The translations under genes were made by a program, and so were the position numbers. Below are positions 16,215 through 25,098 of a stretch of 64,000 nucleotides of DNA, in pieces. The notes under the pieces were generated by a model. The model did no database searches and was not told where the DNA came from. It saw only the letters and a program-made list of their open reading frames with translations. The stretch comes from Macrococcoides caseolyticum (GTDB lineage: Bacteria > Bacillota > Bacilli > Staphylococcales > Staphylococcaceae), in the NCBI RefSeq assembly GCF_002902665.1, contig NZ_PPRM01000042.1:13922-77921 (forward strand). Reading direction: 5' to 3'. The first letter of the stretch is position 1, and each line of letters opens with the position of its first letter.

Positions 16215-17489
16215 ATGAAGTTTACAGAATTAACCGTTGAGGAATATGACCAGTATATGTGGAAAACTGAGGCGATGAGTCATTATTTTCAAATGAAGGA
16301 GAATATAGAGAATCGTGAACGAAAAGGCTATCCCGTTGTATTGCTTGGTGTAAAAGAAGGAGAACGCGTCATCGCTGCAAGCCTCTTCTCGAAAATTCCG
16401 ATCTTTGGAGGTTATCAGTACTATTCGAATCGAGGGCCTGTGATGGACTTCCATGATTCGAAACTGGTTGACTTCTTCTTCAAAGGTCTTGACCATTATT
16501 TGAGACGTCATCAGGCAGTATTTGTAAAGATTGATCCTTATTGGATCTACAAATGCTATGACAAGGATGTTAATGCAAAGGACGATGCTGCAAACGATGA
16601 GATTATTCATCAGCTCAAACAGCTTGGCTATCAGCACAAAGGATTCAAAAGAGGATACTCACCAGATGAGCAAGTACGCTGGATGAGTGTCATGTATTTA
16701 CATGGAGAAACACCGCAATCTCTGATGAAACAGTTTGATTCCCAAAGAAAGCGCAATATCAAGAAAGCACAAAAATATGGTGTAAAAGTACGAATGCTGC
16801 ATAAGGATGAACTGAATCTATTTCTTGATCTCTATCGAGAAACTGAAGAGAGAACCGGATTTATATCAAGACCGGATGACTATATGCAAGGATTCAATGA
16901 TACATATGGAGAAAATATACTACTACCATTAGCGTATATAGACTTAGATGAATATATGCAGCAACTTTCCGAAGAACTTACACAAGCAGAAATGTCACGA
17001 GACCAGATGATGGCAAATGAAAATAAAAGCGAAAAACAACTGACGAAAATTGCGCAGAAAGATCGTGATATTGATCACATAAAACAAGAGCTGCTTGAAA
17101 TAAGCGAATTGCGAAAAACAGATGGACAAATACTAAATCTAGCAGCGGGCATGTTCTTCCAGAATCATTATGAGGTGAATTATTACTCAGGTGGTTCCAG
17201 CACAAAATATAACAAGTTCATGGGTCCATATGCAATGCATTGGTATATGATCAATTATTGTCTGGACCATGGCTATGACCGTTATAATTTCTATGGTGTG
17301 TCCGGAGATTTCAATGAAGACAGCGAAGATTATGGTGTATATCGTTTTAAACGTGGATTTAACGCACAGATTGAAGAACTCGTCGGTGACTTTATAAAAC
17401 CAATCAATAAAACTAGATACAATGCATATCAGCTATTAACAAGTGCGCGTACTAAAGCTGCACAAATAAAACAACGTATAAAAAAGTAA
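16215..17489 (+). CDS. femB: FemB: pentaglycine bridge aminoacyltransferase
   Basis: FemB adds the fourth and fifth residues of the interpeptide bridge in S. aureus. The 424-residue sequence has the same fold as Fem[32 protein letters not shown], a helical arm (about residues 240-300) and [30 protein letters not shown] lies upstream of ATG 16215. The bridge chemistry of this organism may differ from five glycines, because the specificity of Fem enzymes is not readable from motifs. Confidence 0.95.
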   Translation: MKFTELTVEEYDQYMWKTEAMSHYFQMKENIENRERKGYPVVLLGVKEGERVIAASLFSKIPIFGGYQYYSNRGPVMDFHDSKLVDFFFKGLDHYLRRHQAVFVKIDPYWIYKCYDKDVNAKDDAANDEIIHQLKQLGYQHKGFKRGYSPDEQVRWMSVMYLHGETPQSLMKQFDSQRKRNIKKAQKYGVKVRMLHKDELNLFLDLYRETEERTGFISRPDDYMQGFNDTYGENILLPLAYIDLDEYMQQLSEELTQAEMSRDQMMANENKSEKQLTKIAQKDRDIDHIKQELLEISELRKTDGQILNLAAGMFFQNHYEVNYYSGGSSTKYNKFMGPYAMHWYMINYCLDHGYDRYNFYGVSGDFNEDSEDYGVYRFKRGFNAQIEELVGDFIKPINKTRYNAYQLLTSARTKAAQIKQRIKK

Positions 17490-17514
17490 TCACTTAAAGT
17501 GATTACTTTTTTAT
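17481..17514 (+). terminator. femAB terminator
   Basis: Arms of 14 bp (17481-17494 and 17498-17511) around a 3-nt loop, ending in a T-run. The left arm contains the last codons and stop of femB. Confidence 0.85.
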
Positions 17515-17587
17515 ATATTTTAGTTTACATAATATATATTATCAGAAGTTATAGATTAGAGACAAACCAGAACCTACTCGTTCTGGT

Positions 17588-17971
17588 TTAACGCTCTTTT
17601 TCATGACGTTTTATAGATTCCATCTCTGATTGATTCTGTATATCATCATAACGTTGCTGTTCATCTAATGCTTGTTGTTTCATGCGTTTTGCTTTTCTAT
17701 GATCGCGTGTCACATACCAGAAAATAATACTTAAAATTAATGCGATCACAGACAGAAATGCAGCATATCCTAACAATGGCTGATATTTGATGGCATAAAA
17801 ATTAGGTAAAATAAACGCAGAAATCGCTAAAGCTAAAAACGTTAGAACCGGTGCGAAAATAAATCTTCCCATCAACAATCCAAATAATATTGAAATAACA
17901 ACCATTCCTACAATCGAAATCAATAAAAAGTTTGGGATTTCATAAAAACTAATATCTCCTACTGTGAACAT
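17588..17971 (-). CDS. Small integral membrane protein of unknown function
   Basis: The 127-residue protein has four hydrophobic segments (about 12-30, 32-48, 50-66, 70-88), followed by a charged, His/Gln/Arg-rich cytoplasmic tail (RDHRKAKRMKQQALDEQQRYDDIQNQSE). AAGGAGTGAC precedes ATG 17971. I recall a hypothetical membrane gene beside femB in staphylococci, and this may be its ortholog. No domain is recognised. Confidence 0.7.
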   Translation of the reverse strand: MFTVGDISFYEIPNFLLISIVGMVVISILFGLLMGRFIFAPVLTFLALAISAFILPNFYAIKYQPLLGYAAFLSVIALILSIIFWYVTRDHRKAKRMKQQALDEQQRYDDIQNQSEMESIKRHEKER

Positions 17972-18124
17972 CCAGTCACTCCTTTATCATTTATTTAATA
18001 CTTTTAGTATTATATCCAATTTGATGCTAGATATAACATAAAATTATAAATAAACGAACTTTCTAAATTATTAGAATAGTAGTACAATGGAGGTGTTGAT
18101 TTAAAAATGAAAGGAAGATGATTT

Positions 18125-19924
18125 ATGGGATTACCATCAAGAAGTGAAGTTAATGCGTCAGAAACATGGGACTTATCTCCCCTGTTTAAAGATGATGCTT
18201 CGTTTTATCAAGCGTTAGAACAAGCAGTAGAAAATGCACGTGAATTCAACAAGAAATATAAAGGTAATTTAAACAACACAGACATAATCCATGAAGCGTT
18301 AGATACATATGCAGAGCTTAATATCGCATTAGACACTTTAGGAAATTATGCAAACTTACAGTTCAGTACAGATCAGACTAACCCTGATGCTGGAAAACTA
18401 TACAGCAAATTTTCTTCAAGTTACGGTAAGATTGCAAGCGAGCTTACATTTTTAAATTCGGAACTTATAGCAAAAGAAGAATCAGAGCTTATAACTTTGA
18501 AAGATACCCTGCCATATAGTCGTTTCTTTGAAAAATTAATTAAAGCGAAACCATATGAATTACATCCAGAGGTTGAAAAGGCTCTAGCATCGTTCTCTCC
18601 AGTGTTTAATGCTCCTTATAATTTATATGATACGACTAAGATGCAGGATATCGATTTCGGTACATTTGAAGCACACGGTAAGACGATACCGATGAGTTAT
18701 GTTTCGTTCGAAGGTGAACTAGAAGTTGATAATGATACAGAAGTTAGACGCAACGCCTTTAAAGCTTTCTCAGATACTTTGAGAAGGTACGAGCACACTA
18801 CAGCAAAGACTTATGATACACAAGTGAAGCAGGAAAAGATTGAATCTGAATTAAGAGGATATGATTCAGTCATTGACTTCCTGTTACACGATCAGGAAGT
18901 GTCACGTGATCTATACAATCGCCAAATTGATTTAATAACGAAAGAACTTGCTCCACATATGCGTCGTTATGCAAAACTGATACAAAAAGCAAATAAACTT
19001 GAAACAATGAAATTTGAAGATTTGAAGATTTCATTGGATGAGTCATCTGAACCAGATATTACAGTAGAAGAATCACGTGATTACATTAAGAAAGCACTCT
19101 CTGTAATGGGCGAAGAATATATGCAGCTCGTGAACGATTCTTATGACAAACGCTATATTGATTTTGTACAGAATAAAGGGAAATCTACTGGCGCTTTTTG
19201 TGCAAGTCCATATGCTACCAATCCATTTATCTTAATTTCTTGGACGTCTAAAATGACTGAAGTATTTGTGTTAGCACATGAATTAGGACATGCTGGTCAT
19301 TTTAACTATGCGAATAATAACCAGAATATATTTGATGCTAACTGCTCACTGTATTTTGTTGAAGCCCCGAGTACGATGAATGAGATGCTTATGGCAAATC
19401 ACTTATTAAAAGAATCGGATGATCCTAGATTTAAACGCTGGGTAATTGCATCGATTATTTCTAGAACGTACTATCACAATTTTGTGACACACTTGTTAGA
19501 AGCGGCATATCAACGTGAAGTCTATAATCGCGTAGATGCAGGTGAATCGCTTACTGCCCCACTTCTTAATGAAATAAAGCGTAACGTCATTTCAGATTTC
19601 TGGGGAGATGCTGTAGAAATTACTGAAGGTGCGGAACTGACATGGATGCGTCAACCCCACTATTATATGGGATTATATCCCTATACGTATTCTGCAGGAC
19701 TAACGATTGCGACACTTATGTCTAAACGAATATTAGAAGAAGGACAACCTGCTGTAGAAGCTTGGACTGAGGTATTAAAGGCTGGTGGCTCTAAAACTCC
19801 TGTAGAGCTTGCCAAAATGGTCAACATCGATTTAACTACCGATGCCCCACTTAAAGAAACGATTGCTTATATCGGAAGTCTCGTTGATGAACTTGAAAAA
19901 CTAACAGAAGAAATTGAAAATTAA
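18125..19924 (+). CDS. pepF: Oligoendopeptidase F (M3B metallopeptidase)
   Basis: The 599-residue cytoplasmic zinc peptidase degrades peptides of roughly 7-17 residues. It has the M3 zinc site LAHELGHAGHF (HExxH near residue 386), the downstream third ligand in FVEAPSTMNEML, and conserved C-terminal MRQPHYYMGLYPYTYSAGL. The length matches the family. GAAGGAAGATG lies upstream of ATG 18125. The next gene starts 17 bp after the stop and may be cotranscribed. Confidence 0.95.
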   Translation: MGLPSRSEVNASETWDLSPLFKDDASFYQALEQAVENAREFNKKYKGNLNNTDIIHEALDTYAELNIALDTLGNYANLQFSTDQTNPDAGKLYSKFSSSYGKIASELTFLNSELIAKEESELITLKDTLPYSRFFEKLIKAKPYELHPEVEKALASFSPVFNAPYNLYDTTKMQDIDFGTFEAHGKTIPMSYVSFEGELEVDNDTEVRRNAFKAFSDTLRRYEHTTAKTYDTQVKQEKIESELRGYDSVIDFLLHDQEVSRDLYNRQIDLITKELAPHMRRYAKLIQKANKLETMKFEDLKISLDESSEPDITVEESRDYIKKALSVMGEEYMQLVNDSYDKRYIDFVQNKGKSTGAFCASPYATNPFILISWTSKMTEVFVLAHELGHAGHFNYANNNQNIFDANCSLYFVEAPSTMNEMLMANHLLKESDDPRFKRWVIASIISRTYYHNFVTHLLEAAYQREVYNRVDAGESLTAPLLNEIKRNVISDFWGDAVEITEGAELTWMRQPHYYMGLYPYTYSAGLTIATLMSKRILEEGQPAVEAWTEVLKAGGSKTPVELAKMVNIDLTTDAPLKETIAYIGSLVDELEKLTEEIEN

Positions 19925-19941
19925 TAAAGGACTGATATGTA

Positions 19942-20643
19942 ATGTCTAAACAAAAAGTAGTTGTGATTACTGGTGATCAGAGTGGTATCGGTAAATGTGT
20001 TAAAGAAAGTTTTGAAAAAAATGGCGCAATTGTATGTGGCATCGATATACAGGAAGGAAGTTTTTATCACGGTGATATCGCTGATGAGAAGGTGCTGGAA
20101 GCATTTGTATCGAAAGTAATAACACACTACCAAAAAGTAGATATTATTATTAATAACGCATTACCAGTCATGAAAGGTATTGATGATTGTACATATGAAG
20201 AATTTCAACATGCGCTTTCAGTCGGTGTAACTGCCCCATTCTACCTTGTGAAGTTACTGAAACCTCATTTAAGTGAAGGTGCATCAATTGTAAATATCAG
20301 CTCTACTCGTGCAATGATGAGTCAAGCTCAGACTGAAAGTTACAGCGCAGCAAAAGGCGGTATTCATGCGCTTACCCATGCATTAGCAGTGAGTTTAAGC
20401 GGCATTGCGAGTGTAAATGCTATCAGTCCGGGGTGGATTGACACTACAAATACAATCTATAAAGGTGCAAATGCGTACCAGCACCCTGCAGGTCGTGTTG
20501 GCAAACCTGAAGATATTGCGGAAATGGTCAAATTTCTATGTTCAGAAGAAGCGGCATTTATAACAGGTGAAAACATTACGATTGACGGTGGTATGAGCAA
20601 ATTAATGATTTATCACAATGACCAAGGATGGTCGTTGCAATAA
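19942..20643 (+). CDS. SDR family NAD(P)-dependent oxidoreductase
   Basis: The 233-residue Rossmann protein has TGDQSGIGK (TGxxxGIG cofactor loop, about residues 10-18), NNA at about 71-73, an active-site Ser in IVNISSTRAM, catalytic YSAAK near residue 134, and ISPGWIDT. The C-terminal EDIAEMVKFLCSEEAAFITGENITIDGGM is classical-SDR. The substrate is unknown. AAGGACTGATATGT lies upstream of ATG 19942. Its terminator has been split by the downstream insertion sequence. Confidence 0.85.
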   Translation: MSKQKVVVITGDQSGIGKCVKESFEKNGAIVCGIDIQEGSFYHGDIADEKVLEAFVSKVITHYQKVDIIINNALPVMKGIDDCTYEEFQHALSVGVTAPFYLVKLLKPHLSEGASIVNISSTRAMMSQAQTESYSAAKGGIHALTHALAVSLSGIASVNAISPGWIDTTNTIYKGANAYQHPAGRVGKPEDIAEMVKFLCSEEAAFITGENITIDGGMSKLMIYHNDQGWSLQ

Positions 20644-20657
20644 AAAAACGGCTGATT
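20642..20657 (+). terminator. Left half of a terminator split by the IS
   Basis: AAAAAAACGGCTG (20642-20654) is the exact reverse complement of CAGCCGTTTTTTT at 22138-22150, with ATT after the left half and ATT before the right half. Without the IS this would be a 13-bp hairpin with an ATT loop and T-run, serving both the SDR gene and cvfB. Confidence 0.85.
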
Positions 20658-20687
20658 TGTAGTGAACCCAAAAAGTTGAACTTTTTA

Positions 20688-21497
20688 TTAAGCTACTTTC
20701 ATTAAAGCAAGATTTCTGTATTCTACAGGAGTCTTGCTTTTTAATTTTCTCTTCTTTCTGACTAAATTATAATACTCCATATAGTCAATAATCTCCTCTT
20801 CTAGTTCATCATAAGAATCAAATGTTTCTCCATAAAACATTTCTTGTTTTAAAATACCAAAGAAATTCTCCATCGGAGAATTATCAAGACAATTACCTTT
20901 TCTAGACATGCTTTGAATAATTCTATTCTTTTTCAAAGTTTGTACCCAAGATTTATGCTGATATTGCCACCCTTGATCGGAATGGATTGTAGTTCTATAG
21001 GGAAGGTCTGGAATTACATTAATTGCTTTTAACAATAATTCCATAACGAATTCCAATGTTGGACGCTTACTAATTGAATAAGAAATAATCTCCTTCGAAC
21101 ATACATCAAAAATTGTTGACAGATATAGCTTAGTTCCATTTTTAATGTTGAATTGTGTTACATCAGTAAGTAATTTTTGATATGGGCGATTAGTTATGAA
21201 TCTACGATTCAATTTATTCTTAGCTGTTTTGCCAACTCTCCCTTTGTACGACTTATATGTTCTATTTCTATATTTAAACTTTGTACAAAGTAAATTATTT
21301 TCTCTCATTATTCTAAGAACTTTTTTATGGTTAACTACAAAACCTAACTCTCTTAGTTCGTCGGTTACTGTACGATAACCTATCCTATTTTTATGTTTGT
21401 TAATGATTTCTTTAATCAAAGTAATTAAATAATTGTCTTTATGTTTAGTGACACTAAGTCGTAATTTCCAATAATGGTATACACTTTTCGCTATCAT
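20688..21497 (-). CDS. IS3-family transposase OrfB (DDE integrase domain)
   Basis: The 269-residue DDE/RNase H-fold catalytic domain has Asp in LLTDVTQF, Asp in TIHSDQGWQYQ and Glu in NSPMENFFGILKQE, the complete DDE triad with family spacing. The N-terminal part contains the IS3 HTH_21-like segment (KHKNRIGYRTVTDELRELGF). OrfB is normally made as an OrfAB fusion by -1 frameshifting. The open frame extends upstream without a stop to the slippery site in orfA, so the internal ATG at 21497 need not be used. Confidence 0.93.
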   Translation of the reverse strand: MIAKSVYHYWKLRLSVTKHKDNYLITLIKEIINKHKNRIGYRTVTDELRELGFVVNHKKVLRIMRENNLLCTKFKYRNRTYKSYKGRVGKTAKNKLNRRFITNRPYQKLLTDVTQFNIKNGTKLYLSTIFDVCSKEIISYSISKRPTLEFVMELLLKAINVIPDLPYRTTIHSDQGWQYQHKSWVQTLKKNRIIQSMSRKGNCLDNSPMENFFGILKQEMFYGETFDSYDELEEEIIDYMEYYNLVRKKRKLKSKTPVEYRNLALMKVA

Positions 21498-21562
21498 AGC
21501 TACTGATAATATTTCTTTTAACTTATAGTTAGATTCATTCCTTAACTCAATAATAGCAGCTA

Positions 21563-22090
21563 CTATTTCTTCGTTTGATTTTTTCGAGCTAAGGATTGTA
21601 ACTTTTTTTCGAGAGCAATTGCGATTTCTAATCTCCTGTTTTCCTCACGTAAGCGTATTAATTCTTGTCGTTCACTTTCGTTTAAACTAGTGTTATCAAC
21701 CTTTTTATTTTTCATAGTTTTAGACGCACGACCCTTCGGTTTTGATTCTAAACCTAGGATACCATATTGATTGTATTTCATCTGCCACTGAGCTATTAAA
21801 GTAGGATTAGTAATCTCAAAGATTCTAGCAGTTTCTTTATATGAAAGTTGATTAGTAATTCTATACTGAATGATTCTTAATTTTTCATCTGTTGAATATT
21901 TCTTTCTGGTCATACTGGATATAAGGCCGTCAATACCGAAGGTATCAAATTGGTAAGTCCATGTTTTTAGCTGTGAAGGATCGATATCATATTTGTTACT
22001 TAATGAATCATAACCAATATTTCCTTCTTTATATTCTTTGATTAGTTTTAATTTAAAATCAAGATCATGCTTTTTATTCAAAATAAACAC
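21563..22090 (-). CDS. IS3-family OrfA (helix-turn-helix protein)
   Basis: The protein of about 172-175 residues has two HTH segments (about 20-50, DSLSNKYDIDPSQLKTW; about 80-110, SYKETARIFEITNPTLIAQW) and a C-terminal leucine-zipper-like coil (ERQELIRLREENRRLEIAIALEKKL). It binds the IS ends and regulates transposition. GTG 22090 lacks a ribosome site; TTG 22081 has GGGGTG six nt upstream and is the likelier start. The start region lies in a strong hairpin near the IS end. Confidence 0.9.
   Translation of the reverse strand: MFILNKKHDLDFKLKLIKEYKEGNIGYDSLSNKYDIDPSQLKTWTYQFDTFGIDGLISSMTRKKYSTDEKLRIIQYRITNQLSYKETARIFEITNPTLIAQWQMKYNQYGILGLESKPKGRASKTMKNKKVDNTSLNESERQELIRLREENRRLEIAIALEKKLQSLARKNQTKK
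21602..21608 (-). other. Programmed -1 frameshift site A AAA AAG
   Basis: In the orfA frame the codons GAA AAA AAG form the heptamer A AAA AAG in the correct X XXY YYZ phase. After a -1 slip the frame runs without a stop into MIAKSVYHYW of OrfB. This is the standard IS3-family mechanism for making the OrfAB transposase. Confidence 0.85.
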
Positions 22091-22127
22091 CCCTAAAGTT
22101 GAATTTTAAGGTTCAACTTTAGGGGTG
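22088..22127 (-). promoter_or_regulatory. Hairpin at IS end that can bury the orfA start
   Basis: CACCCCTAAAGTTGAA (22088-22103) pairs perfectly with its complement at 22112-22127 around an 8-nt loop. The arm nearer orfA contains GGGGTG, the orfA ribosome site. A transcript entering from outside, such as read-through from cvfB, would fold and hide that site, while a transcript started inside the IS need not. Confidence 0.65.
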
Positions 22128-22137
22128 CACTTCAATT

Positions 22138-22150
22138 CAGCCGTTTTTTT
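22138..22150 (-). terminator. Right half of the split terminator
   Basis: CAGCCGTTTTTTT is complementary to 20642-20654. Separated by 1.48 kb, it can no longer terminate cvfB transcription, which should now run into the IS genes on the same strand. Confidence 0.85.
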
Positions 22151-23015
22151 ATTGATTTAATTTAATTTTATCGGGTTCAATAGTGATGCGCTTACTCTTG
22201 TATAATCTGCCGATTGCGCGTTTAAAGCTCCCTTTACTCATATTAAATACGTCTTTGATTGCTTCGGGATCTGATTTATCAGAAAATGGAAGCTCCCCAC
22301 CATACTCGTTCAGCATCGTTAAAATCATTTCGGAATCATCATCCATACGTTCATGCGCAAGTGGTAAAAATGAGCCATTTAATGTCCCGTCTTCTTTATG
22401 ACCAATGATACGTACTTCAACAGCTTCACCAAGACGTGGTTCGCTACGTCGCTCTGATTCATGCACGAAGATTTTGTACCCTTCTTTTGACAGTAAAAAT
22501 GTGCCGACACGTAAGAGGCGATAAGGATGTGCTGTAATCGTTGTATGAAGTAGTGTTTCAGGTGCCGCGGTGTACATCGTATCTACAATTGTTTCACTTG
22601 CAAGACGACCGTATAATTGATCATTTCTATCCACTCTGAGACATGCAAAAACTTCATCCCCTGCCTCTGGCCACACTTCTTTTAATTTTGGAAGATCTTC
22701 CCACGGAATAACAATTTCACGCGGTATACCGATATCTACGGTTACACCATCACGGTCTTTTTTGATAACCTTTACCCAGTCATAACGATCGGTTGAGATA
22801 TCAGGTATGTTTTGTGTTGCAAATAAATCGCCAGTACGACCTGGATAAACGAAAAATGAATAATCTTCGCCGATTTCCAGCTCATCATCCTCTAATACTT
22901 CAGATGCATTGAGCTTTACTTCTTCGCTGTTTGGTCCTAATAAATAATAAGTAGATCCTTCTAGACGGTCTACACGAAGGAAGTCGATACTTCCTGATAA
23001 TTGTTTTTGTTCCAT
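22149..23015 (-). CDS. cvfB: CvfB: S1-domain RNA-binding virulence regulator
   Basis: The 288-residue protein of the CvfB/YitL family has S1-like OB-fold domains in series (VDRLEGSTYYLLGPNSEEVKL; WVKVIKKDRDGVTVDIGIPREIVIP; GYKIFVHESERRSEPRLGEAVEVRIIGHKEDGTLNGS) and a C-terminal winged-helix-like MSKGSFKRAIGRLYKSKRITI. In S. aureus CvfB binds RNA and affects agr-dependent virulence genes. AAAGGAGAG precedes ATG 23015. Its 3' terminator is disrupted by the IS. Confidence 0.92.
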   Translation of the reverse strand: MEQKQLSGSIDFLRVDRLEGSTYYLLGPNSEEVKLNASEVLEDDELEIGEDYSFFVYPGRTGDLFATQNIPDISTDRYDWVKVIKKDRDGVTVDIGIPREIVIPWEDLPKLKEVWPEAGDEVFACLRVDRNDQLYGRLASETIVDTMYTAAPETLLHTTITAHPYRLLRVGTFLLSKEGYKIFVHESERRSEPRLGEAVEVRIIGHKEDGTLNGSFLPLAHERMDDDSEMILTMLNEYGGELPFSDKSDPEAIKDVFNMSKGSFKRAIGRLYKSKRITIEPDKIKLNQ

Positions 23016-23189
23016 ATGTCTCTCCTTTAAGGCTCTGCCTTTATCAATTACTTATTATAACACATAATTAAAATATAGTCTGTTAATGTATAAATGTACT
23101 GTAAAGCATGCTATTATTGAATGTGGAATGCAAATTTGTTATCCATATATGGTATAATTTACGCGAAATAATTATAAAGGAGATCATAC

Positions 23190-24791
23190 ATGTTACAAGT
23201 ATCTAATGTTAGTTTACGTTTCGGAGATAGAAAGTTATTCGAAGATGTAAACATTAAATTCACTCCAGGCAACTGCTATGGATTAATCGGTGCGAATGGT
23301 GCCGGAAAATCAACTTTTTTAAAAATCCTATCTGGTGAGATCGATTCGCAGACGGGCCACGTTTCATTAGGAAAAGATGAGCGTTTATCTGTTTTAAAAC
23401 AGGATCACTTTGCCTATGAAGATGAACGCGTATTAGACGTCGTACTTCGTGGAAATGAAAGATTATGGAATGTAATGAAGGAAAAAGATGAAATCTACAT
23501 GAAACCTGACTTTTCCGATGAAGATGGTATGCGCGCAGCTGAACTTGAAGGTGAATTTGGTGAAATGGGTGGCTGGACTGCAGAAAGTGATGCACAAGTA
23601 TTACTCTCTGGACTCGGTATTAAAGATGAGTTACACGAAAAGAAAATGTCAGAGCTTGAAAACAATCAGAAGATCAAAGTGCTATTAGCTCAGGCCCTAT
23701 TTGGCGAACCTGATGTATTATTACTGGATGAGCCGACGAACGGTCTTGATATCCCTGCCATCAGCTGGTTAGAAGAATTTTTAATCAACTTTGAAAACAC
23801 TGTAATCGTAGTATCCCATGACCGTCACTTCTTGAACAACGTATGTACGCATATTGCTGATCTTGACTACGGTAAGATTAAAATCTATGTTGGTAACTAT
23901 GACTTCTGGTATCAGTCGAGTCAGCTTGCACAACAAATGTTACAGGATTCAAACAAGAAGAAAGAAGAAAAAATTAAAGAACTTCAGGACTTCGTTGCAC
24001 GTTTCTCAGCAAATGCATCAAAATCTAAGCAAGCAACGAGCCGTAAAAAGATGCTTGAAAAAATTGAACTTGACGACATTCAGCCATCAAGTCGTAAGTA
24101 CCCGTTTGTTAACTTTAAACCCGAACGTGAAATTGGTAATGAGCTGCTTCAAGTGCAAGGATTATCAAAATCCATTGATGGCGTTAAGGTCTTAGATAAT
24201 ATCTCATTCACAATGAATCCGAATGATAAAGCTGTGCTTGTTGGTGATTCAGAGATCGCTAAGACAACATTACTTAAAATCTTAGCTGGAGAAATGGAGC
24301 CTGATGAAGGCACTTATAAATGGGGTGTAACTACAAGTCAGACGTATTTACCGAAAGATAACTCTGAATACTTTGACGGTAAAAATATTGACCTTGTAGA
24401 ATGGTTACGTCAGTATGCTCCACCAGAAGAACAAACTGAAACATTCTTACGTGGTTTCCTGGGACGTATGCTTTTCTCAGGTGAAGAAGTCCGTAAGAAA
24501 GCAACGGTATTATCAGGTGGAGAGAAAGTACGTTGTATGTTAAGCAAGATGATGTTATCGAGTGCGAACGTATTATTATTAGATGAACCGACAAACCATC
24601 TGGACTTAGAAAGTATTACTGCAGTAAACGATGGCCTTAAAGCATTTAAAGGCTCAATCATCTTTACTTCACATGACTTTGAATTCATCAATACAATCGC
24701 CAACCGTGTCATCGACTTAAATGTCACTGGTGGTCTCTCAAAAGAGGTTACTTATGAAGAATACTTAAAGGAACAAGGCGTATTAAAATAA
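23190..24791 (+). CDS. ABC-F ATPase, YkpA/YbiT type
   Basis: The 533-residue protein has domain 1 Walker A GANGAGKST (about 34-42). The signature position reads ENNQKIK instead of LSGGQ, followed by ALFGEPDVLLLDEPTNGLD; that degeneracy is known from YbiT-type ABC-F proteins. Domain 2 has Walker A GDSEIAKTT, where Ala replaces the second Gly of GxxxxGK, but intact LSGGEK and LLLDEPTNHLD. It probably acts in translation regulation; substrate export is unlikely because there are no membrane segments. AAAGGAGAT precedes ATG 23190. No leader peptide or attenuator is visible, unlike the other two ABC-F genes here. Confidence 0.88.
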   Translation: MLQVSNVSLRFGDRKLFEDVNIKFTPGNCYGLIGANGAGKSTFLKILSGEIDSQTGHVSLGKDERLSVLKQDHFAYEDERVLDVVLRGNERLWNVMKEKDEIYMKPDFSDEDGMRAAELEGEFGEMGGWTAESDAQVLLSGLGIKDELHEKKMSELENNQKIKVLLAQALFGEPDVLLLDEPTNGLDIPAISWLEEFLINFENTVIVVSHDRHFLNNVCTHIADLDYGKIKIYVGNYDFWYQSSQLAQQMLQDSNKKKEEKIKELQDFVARFSANASKSKQATSRKKMLEKIELDDIQPSSRKYPFVNFKPEREIGNELLQVQGLSKSIDGVKVLDNISFTMNPNDKAVLVGDSEIAKTTLLKILAGEMEPDEGTYKWGVTTSQTYLPKDNSEYFDGKNIDLVEWLRQYAPPEEQTETFLRGFLGRMLFSGEEVRKKATVLSGGEKVRCMLSKMMLSSANVLLLDEPTNHLDLESITAVNDGLKAFKGSIIFTSHDFEFINTIANRVIDLNVTGGLSKEVTYEEYLKEQGVLK

Positions 24792-24805
24792 TTTTCTAAA
24801 AATAC

Positions 24806-24834
24806 TTTACAATTCAGAATACTTTTTGTATGAT
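24806..24834 (+). promoter_or_regulatory. Promoter of the lysine operon
   Basis: TTTACA (24806-24811), a 17-nt spacer and TATGAT (24829-24834) would start transcription near 24841, about 20 nt before the riboswitch. Confidence 0.75.
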
Positions 24835-24856
24835 TATATTCATAACTTAATAAAGA

Positions 24857-25027
24857 AACAGATGAGGCGCATCAATCATGAGTACATAACTACCCTACTG
24901 CAATAAGTTATGGAAAGGGTGCGATGCCGAAACACTATATTATGTTGCAGCATACATAGTGTTGGATTCACAGGTTAAGAGCTAAGAATCTGTCATTATA
25001 TTACTATAATGGAGTGCATCGCTTGTA
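24857..25027 (+). ncRNA. Lysine riboswitch (L-box) aptamer
   Basis: The segment has the L-box landmarks: GATGAGGCGCATC near 24861-24873 with AGTACATAACT after it, an AAGGGTGCGATGCCGAA-like core near 24916-24932, the AGCATACATAGTGTTGG arm, and the closing GGAGTGCATCGC near 25011-25022. The aptamer binds lysine, and the following hairpin is the expression platform. It fills the only stretch over 300 bp without a gene and explains it fully. Confidence 0.95.
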
Positions 25028-25037
25028 TATAAACGTT

Positions 25038-25072
25038 AACAAGTCCGGAGCATATCCGGGCTTGTTTTTTTG
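25038..25072 (+). terminator. Riboswitch-controlled terminator
   Basis: AACAAGTCCGG (from 25038) pairs with CCGGGCTTGTT, with one wobble, around a short loop, then a run of T. It sits between the aptamer and lysC, so lysine binding should favour termination. Confidence 0.9.
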
Positions 25073-25098
25073 TTGCAGATGCCATAGGAGGATTTTAA

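Larger units (their letters stand above)
20658..22134 (-). mobile_element. IS3-family (IS150-group) insertion sequence, complete
   Basis: The 1477-bp element has imperfect terminal inverted repeats (TGTAGTGAACCCAAAAAGTT at 20658; TGAAGTGCACCCCTAAAGTT reading inward from 22134) and a 3-bp target duplication, ATT at 20655-20657 and 22135-22137. It carries orfA and orfB with a -1 frameshift site. Reading frames and ends are intact, so it may still be mobile. It has inserted in the loop of the shared terminator of the SDR gene and cvfB. Confidence 0.93.

Noticed and set aside
23190-24791. Third ABC-F gene as an antibiotic resistance determinant
   Set aside because: It is of the housekeeping YkpA/YbiT type, has no leader peptide or attenuator, and lies at a conserved place beside cvfB and lysC.
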